Below are positions 26,369 through 34,866 of a stretch of 64,000 nt of DNA, piece by piece. The stretch lies in the NCBI RefSeq assembly GCF_013618475.1, contig NZ_JABJVN010000002.1, positions 806,001 to 870,000 on the forward strand, in the 5' to 3' direction. The notes beneath the pieces are model-generated. The model saw only the letters and a list, made by a program, of their open reading frames with translations, made no database searches and had not been told where the DNA came from. The position numbers and the translations under genes were made by a program. The stretch comes from Saccharibacillus deserti. GTDB lineage: Bacteria; Bacillota; Bacilli; Paenibacillales; Paenibacillaceae. Each line of letters opens with the position of its first letter. Within the stretch, counting starts at the first letter, position 1.

Positions 26369-27385
26369 GTGGCCAAAGCAAGCGCGCAAACGTTAAGCGG
26401 TCGGCAGAAGGCTGCTATTCTGTTGATTTCGCTGGGGCCTGAAGTCTCGGCTCAAATATTCAAGCATCTGCGCGACGAAGAGATCGAGCAGCTTACGCTC
26501 GAAATTGCGAACGTACGTAAAGTGGACAGTTCGGAGAAGGACTCGGTGCTTGCCGAGTTCCATCAGATCTGTCTTGCACAAGAATACATTTCGCAGGGCG
26601 GCATCAACTATGCAAAAGAAATTTTGCAAAAAGCGCTCGGCGAACAAAAAGCTTTGGAAGTGATCAACCGTCTGACCGCTACCCTGCAGGTTCGCCCGTT
26701 CGACTTTGCACGCAAAGCCGATCCGAGTCAGATTTTGAACTTTATCCAAAACGAAAATCCGCAGACAATCGCTCTTGTCCTGTCTTACCTGCAGTTCGAG
26801 CAGGCGTCGATCATTCTTTCTTCGCTGCCTCAGGAGAAACAAGCCGAGGTAGCGCGCAGGATTGCGATGATGGACAGTACTTCTCCGGAAGTCATTGCCC
26901 AGGTCGAACGGATTCTCGAGCAGAAACTTTCTTCGACCGTTACCCAGGACTTCGCTACGGCGGGCGGTATCGAATCGATCGTCTCGATCCTCAACGGCGT
27001 CGACCGGGGAACGGAACGCACCATCTTGGATTCGCTCGAAATTCAGGATCCGGAACTGGCGGAAGAAATCAAAAAAAGAATGTTCGTATTCGAAGATATC
27101 GTCAATATCGACGATCGTTCGATCCAGCGGATCATTCGCGATGTGGAAAATGCGGATCTGCAGCTTGCGCTCAAAGTCGCGAGCGAAGAAGTTCGCGAAG
27201 TGGTATTCAAGAACATGTCCAAGCGGATGGCCGATACGTTCCGGGAAGAAATGGAATTCATGGGTCCGGTGCGGCTGCGTGACGTTGAAGAAGCCCAGAC
27301 TCGTATCGTAACCATTATACGTAAGCTGGAAGAAGCGGGCGAGATCATCATCGCGCGCGGCGGAGGAGATGATATTATTGTCTAA
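26369..27385 (+). CDS. fliG: Flagellar motor switch protein FliG
   Basis: FliG connects FliF to the C-ring and interacts with the stator. The 338-residue protein has N, middle and C domains: SGRQKAAILLISLGPE at the start, the middle-domain motif ENPQT (EHPQT in many species) near residue 130, and the charged C-terminal torque helix with SIQRIIRDVENADLQLALK. The start is the GTG at 26369. The 3' end overlaps fliH. Confidence 0.97.
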   Translation: MAKASAQTLSGRQKAAILLISLGPEVSAQIFKHLRDEEIEQLTLEIANVRKVDSSEKDSVLAEFHQICLAQEYISQGGINYAKEILQKALGEQKALEVINRLTATLQVRPFDFARKADPSQILNFIQNENPQTIALVLSYLQFEQASIILSSLPQEKQAEVARRIAMMDSTSPEVIAQVERILEQKLSSTVTQDFATAGGIESIVSILNGVDRGTERTILDSLEIQDPELAEEIKKRMFVFEDIVNIDDRSIQRIIRDVENADLQLALKVASEEVREVVFKNMSKRMADTFREEMEFMGPVRLRDVEEAQTRIVTIIRKLEEAGEIIIARGGGDDIIV

Positions 27386-28202
27386 CCTCATTAAATCTTC
27401 GCAGTATGTGCCAAAAGAAGACTTTGTCAAACTGGATCTGCATCGGCATTACGCTTCTCCCAAGCCGGATGGTACGGAAGGGTCCGACGAACCGCACCTT
27501 CCCGCGGTGGATTCACAGACGATACAGACCAAAGACGAAATGATCCGGGATGCAAAGGAATTTGCGGAATTCCAGATTCGGGACGCGGCCGAGCAGGCCG
27601 AACGTATGCTGGCGGAAGCGGAGCAGCAGATCGAACTCTGGTGGCAGGAAAAGCGGGAGCAGGATGAGCTTTTGATCGAAGCGGTCAAGTCTCAGGGATT
27701 TCGCGAAGGTTATGAGGAAGGCCGGCTTCAAGCGGAAGCGGAGCTGAATGTTCAAATCCAGCAGGCTGCCGAAGAATCGCAGCTGTTGATCCAGGAAGCG
27801 GTCCGTACCAAGGATGAAATCATTCAGGAAGCCGAACCGTTTCTTGTCGAACTCAGCTCGGCCATCGCCGAAAAAATTATCGACCGCAAGCTGGAAGAAG
27901 ACGCTGCACTGACCCTGTCCTTAATCCGTCAGACCCTTGCGCGCAAAAGGGAACAGGGAACGATTACGCTCTGTGTGGCACCGGCCCAATTTTCGATGAT
28001 CAACTCGGCTCGTGAAGAGCTTGCTATGTCGATCGACTCGCAGGCGGAGCTTCAAATCCTGCCCGATTCCACGGTCAAAGACCGCGGCTGCGTCATTCGG
28101 TCCAATTTCGGCAGTGTAGATGCAAGAATCGATACCCAGCTCGCCGAAATCAAACGCGAACTTCTTCGATTGGCCCTGCACGAAGAGACGTCGGGGAGCT
28201 AG
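27378..28202 (+). CDS. fliH: Flagellar export ATPase regulator FliH
   Basis: FliH holds the FliI ATPase at the C-ring and limits its activity. The 274-residue protein has an N-terminal tail, a long Glu/Ala/Gln-rich coiled coil (about 50-150) and the C-terminal FliH domain with IIDRKLEEDAALTLSLIRQ and GCVIRSNFGSVDARIDTQLAE. I choose the TTG at 27378, nine bases after GGAGGAG; an in-frame ATG at 27369 touches that site and leaves no spacing. It overlaps the end of fliG by eight bases. A hairpin and 160-base gap follow before fliI, unusual inside this operon. Confidence 0.92.
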   Translation: MSNLIKSSQYVPKEDFVKLDLHRHYASPKPDGTEGSDEPHLPAVDSQTIQTKDEMIRDAKEFAEFQIRDAAEQAERMLAEAEQQIELWWQEKREQDELLIEAVKSQGFREGYEEGRLQAEAELNVQIQQAAEESQLLIQEAVRTKDEIIQEAEPFLVELSSAIAEKIIDRKLEEDAALTLSLIRQTLARKREQGTITLCVAPAQFSMINSAREELAMSIDSQAELQILPDSTVKDRGCVIRSNFGSVDARIDTQLAEIKRELLRLALHEETSGS

Positions 28203-28210
28203 AATCGGAA

Positions 28211-28269
28211 GGGTACTCCTAGTCGCTGAAGATTCCTATAGGAACTTCAGTAGGAGCCCGGGTTTTTTT
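28211..28269 (+). terminator. Terminator-like hairpin between fliH and fliI
   Basis: CTCCT (28216-28220)/AGGAG (28252-28256), CTGAAG (28226-28231)/CTTCAG (28245-28250) and TTCC/GGAA form a branched-free long hairpin. A run of seven T starts 3 bases after GCCC. It may attenuate transcription or protect an RNA end between fliH and fliI. Confidence 0.5.
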
Positions 28270-28276
28270 CAATGGC

Positions 28277-28295
28277 AAAATAGCACTTTTTAGCC
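28277..28295 (+). repeat. Shared 19-base motif, copy 1 (before fliI)
   Basis: AAAATAGCACTTTTTAGCC. It matches copy 2 at 33635 in 18 of 19 positions. A short hairpin with a U-rich loop (28299-28317) and a -10-like TAGAAT (28319-28324) follow. It lies 67 bases before fliI. Confidence 0.7.
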
Positions 28296-28361
28296 TTAGT
28301 GGTTTTTTTATAACCATGTAGAATAAGGGTATAAAGCGAATGACGGTGCGGAGGTGAGGGG

Positions 28362-29681
28362 ATGAAAGGATTTCTGGTCGACAAATACTTGGAACAGCTT
28401 AAACAGCTCGATCCGGTTCGGGTGAACGGCAAGGTGACGCAGGTTATCGGGCTGATGGTGGAATCGGAAGGGCCGGATGCAAGTATCGGCGAGGTGTGCT
28501 ACATCTATCCCACCAAAACCGCCGCGCCGCTCCAAGCCGAAGTCGTCGGATTCCGGGACAACAAAGTGCTGCTGATGCCGCTGGGCGAACTGCAGTCGAT
28601 CGGCCCGGGATGCGACGTGGTCGGCACAGGCAAACCGCTGACCGTTCAAGTAGGGTCGGAGCTGCTGGGCAAAGTGCTCGACGGTCTGGGAAGACCGCTT
28701 GACGGTTCGCTGCTTCCGGCACGAATGGCCCATGCTTCAACGTTCAACATTCCAAGCAATCCGCTGCAGCGTCCGAGAGTGCACGAGCCGATCAACGTCG
28801 GTGTCCGGGCGATCGACGGACTGCTGACAATCGGCAAAGGACAGCGGGTCGGCATCTTCGCCGGCTCGGGTGTCGGAAAAAGTACGCTGATGGGAATGAT
28901 TGCCCGTAATACTTCGGCCGACATCAACGTGATCGCTTTGGTCGGGGAACGGGGCCGGGAAGTACTGGACTTTATCGAACGGGATTTGGGAGAAGAAGGC
29001 TTGGCACGTTCGGTCGTGATCGTCGCTACCTCGGATCAGCCGGCTTTGGTTCGGATCAAGGCCGCTTTGATCGCAACGAGCATCGCCGAATATTACCGGG
29101 ACCGGGGAATGAACGTCATGATGATGATGGACTCGGTAACGCGTTACGCGATGGCCCAGCGCGAAGTCGGGTTGGCCGTAGGCGAGCCTCCGGCGATGCG
29201 GGGATACACGCCTTCGGTGTTCGCAAGCCTGCCGAAGCTGCTGGAGCGTGCGGGAACGGGGCCTACCGGATCGATCACCGCTTTCTACACGGTGCTCGTC
29301 GACGGCGACGACATGAACGAACCGATCGCCGATGCGGTACGCGGGATTCTGGACGGTCACATCGTACTGAATCGCGGGATTGCGAATCGGGGACACTTTC
29401 CGGCAATCGACGTACTGGCCAGCATCAGCCGGGTCATGAAAGATATCTCCCCGGAGATTCAGACGGATGCGGCGAACAATCTCAAACGGCTGCTCTCGGT
29501 ATACAAAGAATCGGAAGACTTGATCAACATCGGAGCTTACCAAAGAGGTTCGAGCGCGGAGATCGACGAAGCGATAGAAAATATCCAACGCATTTGGGAC
29601 TTCACGAAACAAAAGGTAGACGAAAAAACAACGTTGCATGAAACGATAGAGCGTTTAATCCAAGAATTCTCAAGGAGCTGA
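28362..29681 (+). CDS. fliI: Flagellum-specific ATP synthase FliI
   Basis: The hexameric ATPase of the flagellar type III export apparatus, related to F1 beta. The 439-residue protein has Walker A GSGVGKST at about 168-175, Walker B MMMMDSVTRYAMAQREVGLA and SITAFYTVLVDGDDMNEPIAD, with an N-terminal beta domain and C-terminal helical domain (FTKQKVDEKTTL). The ATG at 28362 follows GGAGGTGAGGG. It is followed by fliJ nine bases later. Confidence 0.97.
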   Translation: MKGFLVDKYLEQLKQLDPVRVNGKVTQVIGLMVESEGPDASIGEVCYIYPTKTAAPLQAEVVGFRDNKVLLMPLGELQSIGPGCDVVGTGKPLTVQVGSELLGKVLDGLGRPLDGSLLPARMAHASTFNIPSNPLQRPRVHEPINVGVRAIDGLLTIGKGQRVGIFAGSGVGKSTLMGMIARNTSADINVIALVGERGREVLDFIERDLGEEGLARSVVIVATSDQPALVRIKAALIATSIAEYYRDRGMNVMMMMDSVTRYAMAQREVGLAVGEPPAMRGYTPSVFASLPKLLERAGTGPTGSITAFYTVLVDGDDMNEPIADAVRGILDGHIVLNRGIANRGHFPAIDVLASISRVMKDISPEIQTDAANNLKRLLSVYKESEDLINIGAYQRGSSAEIDEAIENIQRIWDFTKQKVDEKTTLHETIERLIQEFSRS

Positions 29682-29690
29682 CCTTAAGAA

Positions 29691-30137
29691 ATGTTGAAAT
29701 TCAACTATTCTTTCCAAAAAGTCGTGGATCTGAAAACAAGCGAGAAAAATCATGCCGAAATGCATCTTTCTTCGGCAATCGGAAAACTGCAGGCTGAAAC
29801 GCACACATTGGGACAACTGTTTTCCGATAAAGATCATATGGCCGATTCCCTTCAGGACAAAGCCACAAACGCGGTTTCAGCTTTCCAACTCCAGCAGATG
29901 CAGGATTATATCAACTATATCGATCAGTGCATCTTACAAAAACGTCAGGACATTCAAATGGCACAGGTGAAAGTCGAAGAAAAGAAAGAACACCTGACCA
30001 CCAAAATGCTGGACGAAAAAGTATGGCTGCAGGCGCGCGGAAAAGCGCTCGAATCGTTCCAAAAAGACGAAGGACTGCGCGAGCAAAATGAGCTTGACGA
30101 GATGGCGACCGTTCGTTTCGCCTCACGGGCCCGCTAA
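29691..30137 (+). CDS. fliJ: Flagellar export chaperone FliJ
   Basis: FliJ is the coiled-coil stalk that fits in the FliI hexamer and contacts FlhA. The 148-residue protein is almost all helix, with FNYSFQKVVDLKTSEKNHAE at the start and charged heptads throughout, the usual size and pattern. The ATG at 29691 follows AAGGAG about 11 bases upstream. Sequence conservation in this family is low, so position after fliI is part of the evidence. Confidence 0.92.
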   Translation: MLKFNYSFQKVVDLKTSEKNHAEMHLSSAIGKLQAETHTLGQLFSDKDHMADSLQDKATNAVSAFQLQQMQDYINYIDQCILQKRQDIQMAQVKVEEKKEHLTTKMLDEKVWLQARGKALESFQKDEGLREQNELDEMATVRFASRAR

Positions 30138-30177
30138 CAGCAAACGGGCAGCGCAGGTGCAAAAGGAGGTCAAACAC

Positions 30178-31122
30178 ATGGCAAAAGCCGGAACGGAAGC
30201 CGAATTGGATCTGGAACAGCCTTCGGGCAGTAAAGCCGGACGAATTCTCTTGTTCGCCGTACCGATCCTGTTCACGGTTGTATTGGTCGGGGCGCTGTTG
30301 GCTTTATCCAATCCCGCTACACGCAATACCGTATTGGAGACGGCGAACAAGGTGCCGATCGTAGGCTCCATGCTTCCCAAGCCAACCTATACGCCGGAAC
30401 AGCAGGCGCAGAAGAAGGAAGAGAAGCAGGTCGAAAGCGCGGAAGCGACAATCAACGAACTTAAAACGCAGCTGGCCAAAAAAAATACCGAATTAAAAAC
30501 GGCCCAGCAGGCTCAAGTCGATACGCAAACGAAAGTGGACGACTTGACGAAAAAGCTGGAGGCGGCGCAGGCCAAGCAAAAAGAGGCGGCCGCCGAAAAA
30601 GAACCCGAAAAGCCAAGCGATCAGGTCAAGCAGTTGGCTCAAACTTACGGATCCATGAGTGCCAGCAAAGCGGCTCCTATTCTCGAAACGCTGACGGATG
30701 CGGAAATTGCCATGATTCTGGATGCCATGAACACGGAGCAGCGTTCCTCGATCATGCAGAAGATGGCAGCCGACAAAGCGGCCAAGGTATCGATTATGCT
30801 TAAAAATGCAGCGTCCCCTTCGAAGTTGGAAGCGGCGGCCAACACGGCGCGTGCGGCGGCAGACAAGGCGGCACAACCTGCACAGGCGGCATCTCCAAGC
30901 GGAGCTTCGCTGAACCAGGATCAGTTGGCTCAAACCTTCTCTTCCATGGAAGCTTCCAGTGCTTCAACCTTATTGGCCCAAATGGCTAAAACCAACCAAA
31001 CAAAGGTGCTGACCATTTTGAAATCGGTAGATGATACGACACGTTCCAATATTCTGTCCCAAATGGCAGGTACGGACAGCGAAACAGCCGCTTCGTTGGC
31101 TAACAAATTAATCGGCGGCTAA
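30178..31122 (+). CDS. ylxF: MotE/YlxF-family flagellar membrane protein with duplicated helical repeat
   Basis: A 314-residue protein in the ylxF position. It has a cytoplasmic N-terminus, one membrane segment at about 22-42 (ILLFAVPILFTVVLVGALLAL), a coiled coil at about 78-140 and a C-terminal part related to the MgtE intracellular N domain. That unit appears twice: VKQLAQTYGSMSASKAAPIL (about 148-200) and DQLAQTFSSMEASSASTLLA (about 245-310). MotE-type proteins support stator function in other bacteria. The ATG at 30178 follows AAAAGGAGGT; a longer in-frame start inside fliJ is not supported. Confidence 0.88.
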   Translation: MAKAGTEAELDLEQPSGSKAGRILLFAVPILFTVVLVGALLALSNPATRNTVLETANKVPIVGSMLPKPTYTPEQQAQKKEEKQVESAEATINELKTQLAKKNTELKTAQQAQVDTQTKVDDLTKKLEAAQAKQKEAAAEKEPEKPSDQVKQLAQTYGSMSASKAAPILETLTDAEIAMILDAMNTEQRSSIMQKMAADKAAKVSIMLKNAASPSKLEAAANTARAAADKAAQPAQAASPSGASLNQDQLAQTFSSMEASSASTLLAQMAKTNQTKVLTILKSVDDTTRSNILSQMAGTDSETAASLANKLIGG

Positions 31123-31152
31123 AGCCGCTCGAAAGGAGGTGGAACAATAAAA

Positions 31153-32529
31153 ATGGGAATGACGATTCCAGGTATGACAGTCGCCGCTTCGGCACCTGCG
31201 GCGGGAGGAAAAGCTACAGCCGCTGCGGCGGGAAGTGGTGCGGCGGCCGTGTTCGGTCAGTCGCTCCAGCAGTTAATGGGAGCTTCGGCAGCGGGAACAG
31301 CATCGGGAGAAACGGCCGAGACGCCGACCAACCCTTTGTTGTCCGCCCTGCAGCAGCTGATTGCGGCGGCAGCGGGAACTGCGGAAGACGGCAGCGGCTC
31401 CAACGCGCCGGCCTCCGAAGAACTTGACGTAAAGCTTGAAGAATTGATGAAGCAGTTGGATACGCTCGATGAACAGCTGACAGAAAATCCGGAATTGATG
31501 TCCATGCTGCAAGGCTGGATTCAGCAAGCCCAGACCCTTCTTAACCCGCAGAACGAATCGGCGGAGCAAGAAGGCGGCCAGCTCCAAACGGAAAATACAT
31601 TAGAGAGCTTGTCTTCCAATCCTTCTACGCTAAAATTTGCTTTGCAGGACGCGGTGGCGCAGCTTATCGAACTGCAGCAGGCGACTGAAACGGCTCCTCA
31701 ACTGAAAGTACAGGCTGGGCAGGCACTCGCGGCTCTGGAAGACACGATCCAAACAGCGGAAAACAAGATCCAACAGAGTCAGGTTAAGACGGCACCGGTA
31801 CTGCAGGCAATGGAAGCTGCTGCGATTCAAGAAGAAACCCAGCCTGCAAAAACAGAACAATCGTCGGTTAAACCTGCGGGAGATTCGACGATCGTATCGT
31901 CGAAAAACCAGAGTCAGCCTTCCGGAAACGGCACCCAGCAGGACGGACAGGCTTCGGAAGAAGCTCCGCAGGAATTCAAGCTGCAGGGAACGATCACGGC
32001 CGGAGAGTTGGCGCTTCGCACAAACGGTCTGATGCCAGCCAAACCTGTTGAAGCCGTACCCGTCCATCGGATGGCTCAAGAAGTAGAGAAGCTTGTGGTA
32101 GACCGCTTGGAAATTTTGCAAAAGCAAGGATTTACCGAAGCGAAAATCTCGCTGACACCGGACCATCTCGGTAAAGTGGATATTCGGATTACGATGCACG
32201 CCGGACAGCTGGTTGCGCACTTTGTCACTGAACATGCCGCAGCCAAAGATATGCTGGAACAGCAGATGGTTCAACTTAGAGGCTCGCTGCAAGGGCAAGG
32301 GCTGACCGTAGAAAGACTTGAAGTTACACAAAGTTCTTCGCTGCAGTCGCAGATGGATCAAAACGGCGGCCAGGCAAACAGCGGACAGCAGCAGGGAAGA
32401 CGTTCGCGTACACGGGAAGAAGCCAATGACGATGCAAGATTGACGGCTGAACTCGGCGAAGAACTCGGCGAGTGGTTAAGACAGAAGACAGCCGCACAGT
32501 CCGGAAGCTCGTTCATCGCAGAAGCTTAA
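31153..32529 (+). CDS. fliK: Flagellar hook-length control protein FliK
   Basis: FliK is the molecular ruler that sets hook length and switches export specificity through FlhB. The 458-residue protein has a Gly/Ala/Gln-rich N-terminal ruler region and the C-terminal Flg_hook domain at about 305-395: VDRLEILQKQGFTEAKISL, TPDHLGKVDIRITMHAGQLVAHF and MVQLRGSLQGQGLTVERLEV. The ATG at 31153 follows AAAGGAGGTGG. Compare ylqG at 8501, which carries a diverged version of the C-terminal domain. Confidence 0.94.
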   Translation: MGMTIPGMTVAASAPAAGGKATAAAAGSGAAAVFGQSLQQLMGASAAGTASGETAETPTNPLLSALQQLIAAAAGTAEDGSGSNAPASEELDVKLEELMKQLDTLDEQLTENPELMSMLQGWIQQAQTLLNPQNESAEQEGGQLQTENTLESLSSNPSTLKFALQDAVAQLIELQQATETAPQLKVQAGQALAALEDTIQTAENKIQQSQVKTAPVLQAMEAAAIQEETQPAKTEQSSVKPAGDSTIVSSKNQSQPSGNGTQQDGQASEEAPQEFKLQGTITAGELALRTNGLMPAKPVEAVPVHRMAQEVEKLVVDRLEILQKQGFTEAKISLTPDHLGKVDIRITMHAGQLVAHFVTEHAAAKDMLEQQMVQLRGSLQGQGLTVERLEVTQSSSLQSQMDQNGGQANSGQQQGRRSRTREEANDDARLTAELGEELGEWLRQKTAAQSGSSFIAEA

Positions 32530-32550
32530 CTCAGACAGGAGGGCAATTTT

Positions 32551-33207
32551 TTGGCAAATGATAATGTTTCGACTTCAAACATTTGGCCCAACTATTCGGC
32601 GCAGAACGTACAGAAGGCGTCGGCCGCTTCCACCAAAGACTCGGCAACGATGGGCAAAGAGCAGTTTCTGACGATTCTTATCGCACAGCTCAAAAACCAG
32701 GATCCGCTCGCTCCGATGGACAATTCACAGTTTACCGCTCAAATGGCGCAGTTCTCCTCGCTGGAGCAGTTGATGAATATGTCCACGCAGCTGACACAGA
32801 TGAATTCTTCTATGGGATCGGCTTCGCAGCTGATCGGTCAGAAAATCACTTGGTACGATGAAGAATCGAAAAATTATCTGACCGGCGATGTGGCTTCCGT
32901 TCTGCAAAAAGACGGCAAAATGTTTGCGGCAGTCGGCAAATATCTGGTTCCTACGTCGGATATCACCATGGTAGAACCCGCAGGAACAACCGGCGAAAAA
33001 ACGGAAGGTGCAGTATCTGTCAAAGCCGCCGAAGCAGCAGCTTCAGCCGAGGATAAACCAGCGGGCGCAACCGATACGACAGCGGCGGAACCGACAGCGG
33101 AAGCTCAGGCCGCCGCAGCGCAAACCGCCCAAAGCCAGCCCTCGCAAAATTCTGCAGAGGAGGCTGCCGGGACTTCGACATCCGGCGATAACGGAGGTGC
33201 AAAATGA
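32551..33207 (+). CDS. flgD: Flagellar hook-capping protein FlgD
   Basis: FlgD is the scaffold at the tip of the growing hook. The 218-residue protein has the conserved N-terminal region: MGKEQFLTILIAQLKNQDPL, NSQFTAQMAQFSSLEQLMNM and the short C-terminal barrel (GQKITWYDEES; GKYLVPTSDITMVEP). The last 75 residues are an Ala/Glu/Gln-rich tail not seen in the compact Bacillus form. The start is the TTG at 32551, seven bases after AGGAGGG. It overlaps the next gene by ATGA. Confidence 0.95.
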   Translation: MANDNVSTSNIWPNYSAQNVQKASAASTKDSATMGKEQFLTILIAQLKNQDPLAPMDNSQFTAQMAQFSSLEQLMNMSTQLTQMNSSMGSASQLIGQKITWYDEESKNYLTGDVASVLQKDGKMFAAVGKYLVPTSDITMVEPAGTTGEKTEGAVSVKAAEAAASAEDKPAGATDTTAAEPTAEAQAAAAQTAQSQPSQNSAEEAAGTSTSGDNGGAK

Positions 33208-33578
33208 ATGACCCGATTCGCGTAGGACAGTTATATCCTGCGAAAATACCGCCGAAAACATCGCGAGCAGCTACAGCTCCGGCAGTCGGCAAAGAAAGCT
33301 TCCAGACGGTGCTTGAAGACAAAATGCTGAAATTCAGCGGGCATGCTTCAAAAAGACTGGAACAGCGGGGAATCGAATTTAATCCCGAACAGCTTCGCAA
33401 GATCGGCAGCGCAATCGATAAAGCCGCCGCGAAAGGGTCCAAAGAATCGCTGCTTCTTATGCAGGATATGGCCCTTATCGTAAACGTCCGCAATCGAACC
33501 GTAGTTACGGCAGTCGACGGGGGATCGATGAAAGACAATGTATTCACCCAAATCGACAGCGCCGTCATTGTTTCCTAG
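33204..33578 (+). CDS. TIGR02530-family flagellar operon protein
   Basis: A 124-residue protein matching the uncharacterised family found between flgD and flgE in many Firmicutes. The conserved part is FSGHASKRLEQRGIEFNPEQ, then KGSKESLLLMQDMALIVNVRNRTV and a C-terminal FTQIDSAVIV. It is absent from the B. subtilis fla/che operon. The ATG at 33204 overlaps the flgD stop (ATGA). No enzyme motif or membrane segment is seen; a role in hook assembly is inferred only from position. Confidence 0.88.
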   Translation: MNDPIRVGQLYPAKIPPKTSRAATAPAVGKESFQTVLEDKMLKFSGHASKRLEQRGIEFNPEQLRKIGSAIDKAAAKGSKESLLLMQDMALIVNVRNRTVVTAVDGGSMKDNVFTQIDSAVIVS

Positions 33579-33634
33579 TTTAAACGGCTGGCCCGATAGG
33601 AAGCCGTATTACCGCCGAACGCATGACGCGGTAA

Positions 33635-33653
33635 AAAATAGCACTTTATAGCC
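33635..33653 (+). repeat. Shared 19-base motif, copy 2 (before flgE)
   Basis: AAAATAGCACTTTATAGCC. Two hairpins precede it (33584-33607 and 33609-33634). It is followed by GCCGGG (33651-33656)/CCTGGC (33663-33668) with a U6 loop, then TAAAAT at 33678-33683. It lies 93 bases before flgE. Confidence 0.7.
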
Positions 33654-33745
33654 GGGTTTTTTCCTGGCAAAGTCAAGTAAAATGAAATCAGATCAAAAGA
33701 GTCGAACAAAATCAAAATGTGTCAAACCATAGGAGGAATCATTTA

Positions 33746-34570
33746 ATGTTGAGATCTATGTATTCGGGCGTGTCGGGTATGAAAGGCTTCCAGACGAAAT
33801 TGGACGTCATCGGCAATAACATCGCGAACGTCAATACGGCCGGATTCAAATCCTCCCGCGTTATGTTCAAAGATATTCTCAGCCAAACGGCAGCGGGTGC
33901 CACAGCGCCGACAGATAATCCTACCGGCGGTTCGAACGCCAAACAAATCGGTCTCGGCGTATCGATCGGTTCGATCGATACCCTTCACCTGGCGGGCAGC
34001 GCAATGACGACCAATAACCCGACCGATCTGCGGATCGACGGCGACGGATTTTTTGCGGTGGCACTTGAAGGCGGCGGAGAAATCGGTAACACCTTCCTGA
34101 CAAGAGCTGGCGATTTCCATGTCGACGGAGCAGGCAACTTGGTTAACTCCGACGGATTGTTCGTTTTGAACACAGCGGGTGAAGCGATCAACGTACCGCA
34201 GGGTTCCAGTTTCCAAATCGGAAGTGACGGAACGGTCGCTATCAAAAACGCCGAGGGCGAAGTGGATACGGAAAACCGCCTTGCGGTTGTCGTGGTACGC
34301 AATCCTGAAGGTTTGGAAAAAGCCGGAGGCAACCTGTACCGGGTCGGACAGAACGCGTTGGGACCCGAAGCGGTAATTTCTCTCGATCCGGAAGACGAAG
34401 CCAACGGCGGAGCGGGCGGCATCGTAGCCGGTCAGCTGGAAATGTCCAATGTCGATCTGACAAGCGAATTCACGGAAATGATCACGGCTCAGCGCGGTTT
34501 CCAAGCGAACTCCAGAATTATCACCACATCCGACGAAATGCTGCAGGAAGTCGTTAACCTGAAACGTTAA
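33746..34570 (+). CDS. flgE: Flagellar hook protein FlgE (FlgG-like)
   Basis: The hook subunit in this operon position (formerly called FlgG in Bacillus). The 274-residue protein has the N-terminal motif LDVIGNNIANVNTAGFKSSR, a central D1-like domain with LRIDGDGFFAVALEGG, and the C-terminal NVDLTSEFTEMITAQRGFQA. It is short, with little or no D2 insert, like the Bacillus hook protein. The start is the ATG at 33746 after AGGAGGA; a GTG at 33719 is in frame but lacks a ribosome site. A 167-base leader with hairpins precedes it. Confidence 0.95.
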   Translation: MLRSMYSGVSGMKGFQTKLDVIGNNIANVNTAGFKSSRVMFKDILSQTAAGATAPTDNPTGGSNAKQIGLGVSIGSIDTLHLAGSAMTTNNPTDLRIDGDGFFAVALEGGGEIGNTFLTRAGDFHVDGAGNLVNSDGLFVLNTAGEAINVPQGSSFQIGSDGTVAIKNAEGEVDTENRLAVVVVRNPEGLEKAGGNLYRVGQNALGPEAVISLDPEDEANGGAGGIVAGQLEMSNVDLTSEFTEMITAQRGFQANSRIITTSDEMLQEVVNLKR

Positions 34571-34641
34571 TCCGGATTGATTAGCGGCGGAAGGGCGGGC
34601 TGATTACAGCCTCCTTTCCGCTCATTTACGGGAGGAAAAAC

Positions 34642-34866
34642 ATGATTCCAGTTACTCGTTTGAACGGATCGCCGCTGTGGCTTAATGCGCTGCAGATCGA
34701 GATGGTCGAAGAAACGCCGGACACTTACGTTACGCTGGTTAACGGCAAGCGCATGATCGTGCTGGAAAAGTCCGCCGACGTCGTCAAGCTGATGACCGAA
34801 TATTATGCCGCAATCGGCCTGCACACCGCTTCGATCAAAGTGCAGAATACGGGAGAAGAAGAATAA
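34642..34866 (+). CDS. swrD: SwrD/FlbD-family protein
   Basis: A 74-residue protein of the FlbD family. It shows MIPVTRLNGSPLWLNALQIE, TPDTYVTLVNGKRMIVLEKS and the C-terminal VVKLMTEYY. In B. subtilis SwrD raises motor power and allows swarming. The ATG at 34642 follows GGGAGG. Its stop overlaps the fliL start by one base (TAATG). Confidence 0.94.
   Translation: MIPVTRLNGSPLWLNALQIEMVEETPDTYVTLVNGKRMIVLEKSADVVKLMTEYYAAIGLHTASIKVQNTGEEE

Noticed and set aside
28281-28295. Shared 19-base motif read as a sigma-54 promoter (TAGCAC...AGCC)
   Set aside because: The dinucleotides AG and GC are 9 bases apart instead of the required 10, and the -24 GG is missing.
28261-28330. fliI leader as a c-di-GMP-I (GEMM) riboswitch
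   Set aside because: The conserved GGCAAACC and GACGCAAAGCC segments are missing; only short chance similarities are present. The same holds for the flgE leader.
30088-30177. Earlier in-frame start for the YlxF/MotE gene inside fliJ
   Set aside because: The added 30 residues are the shadow of fliJ, while ATG 30178 has a near-perfect ribosome site.
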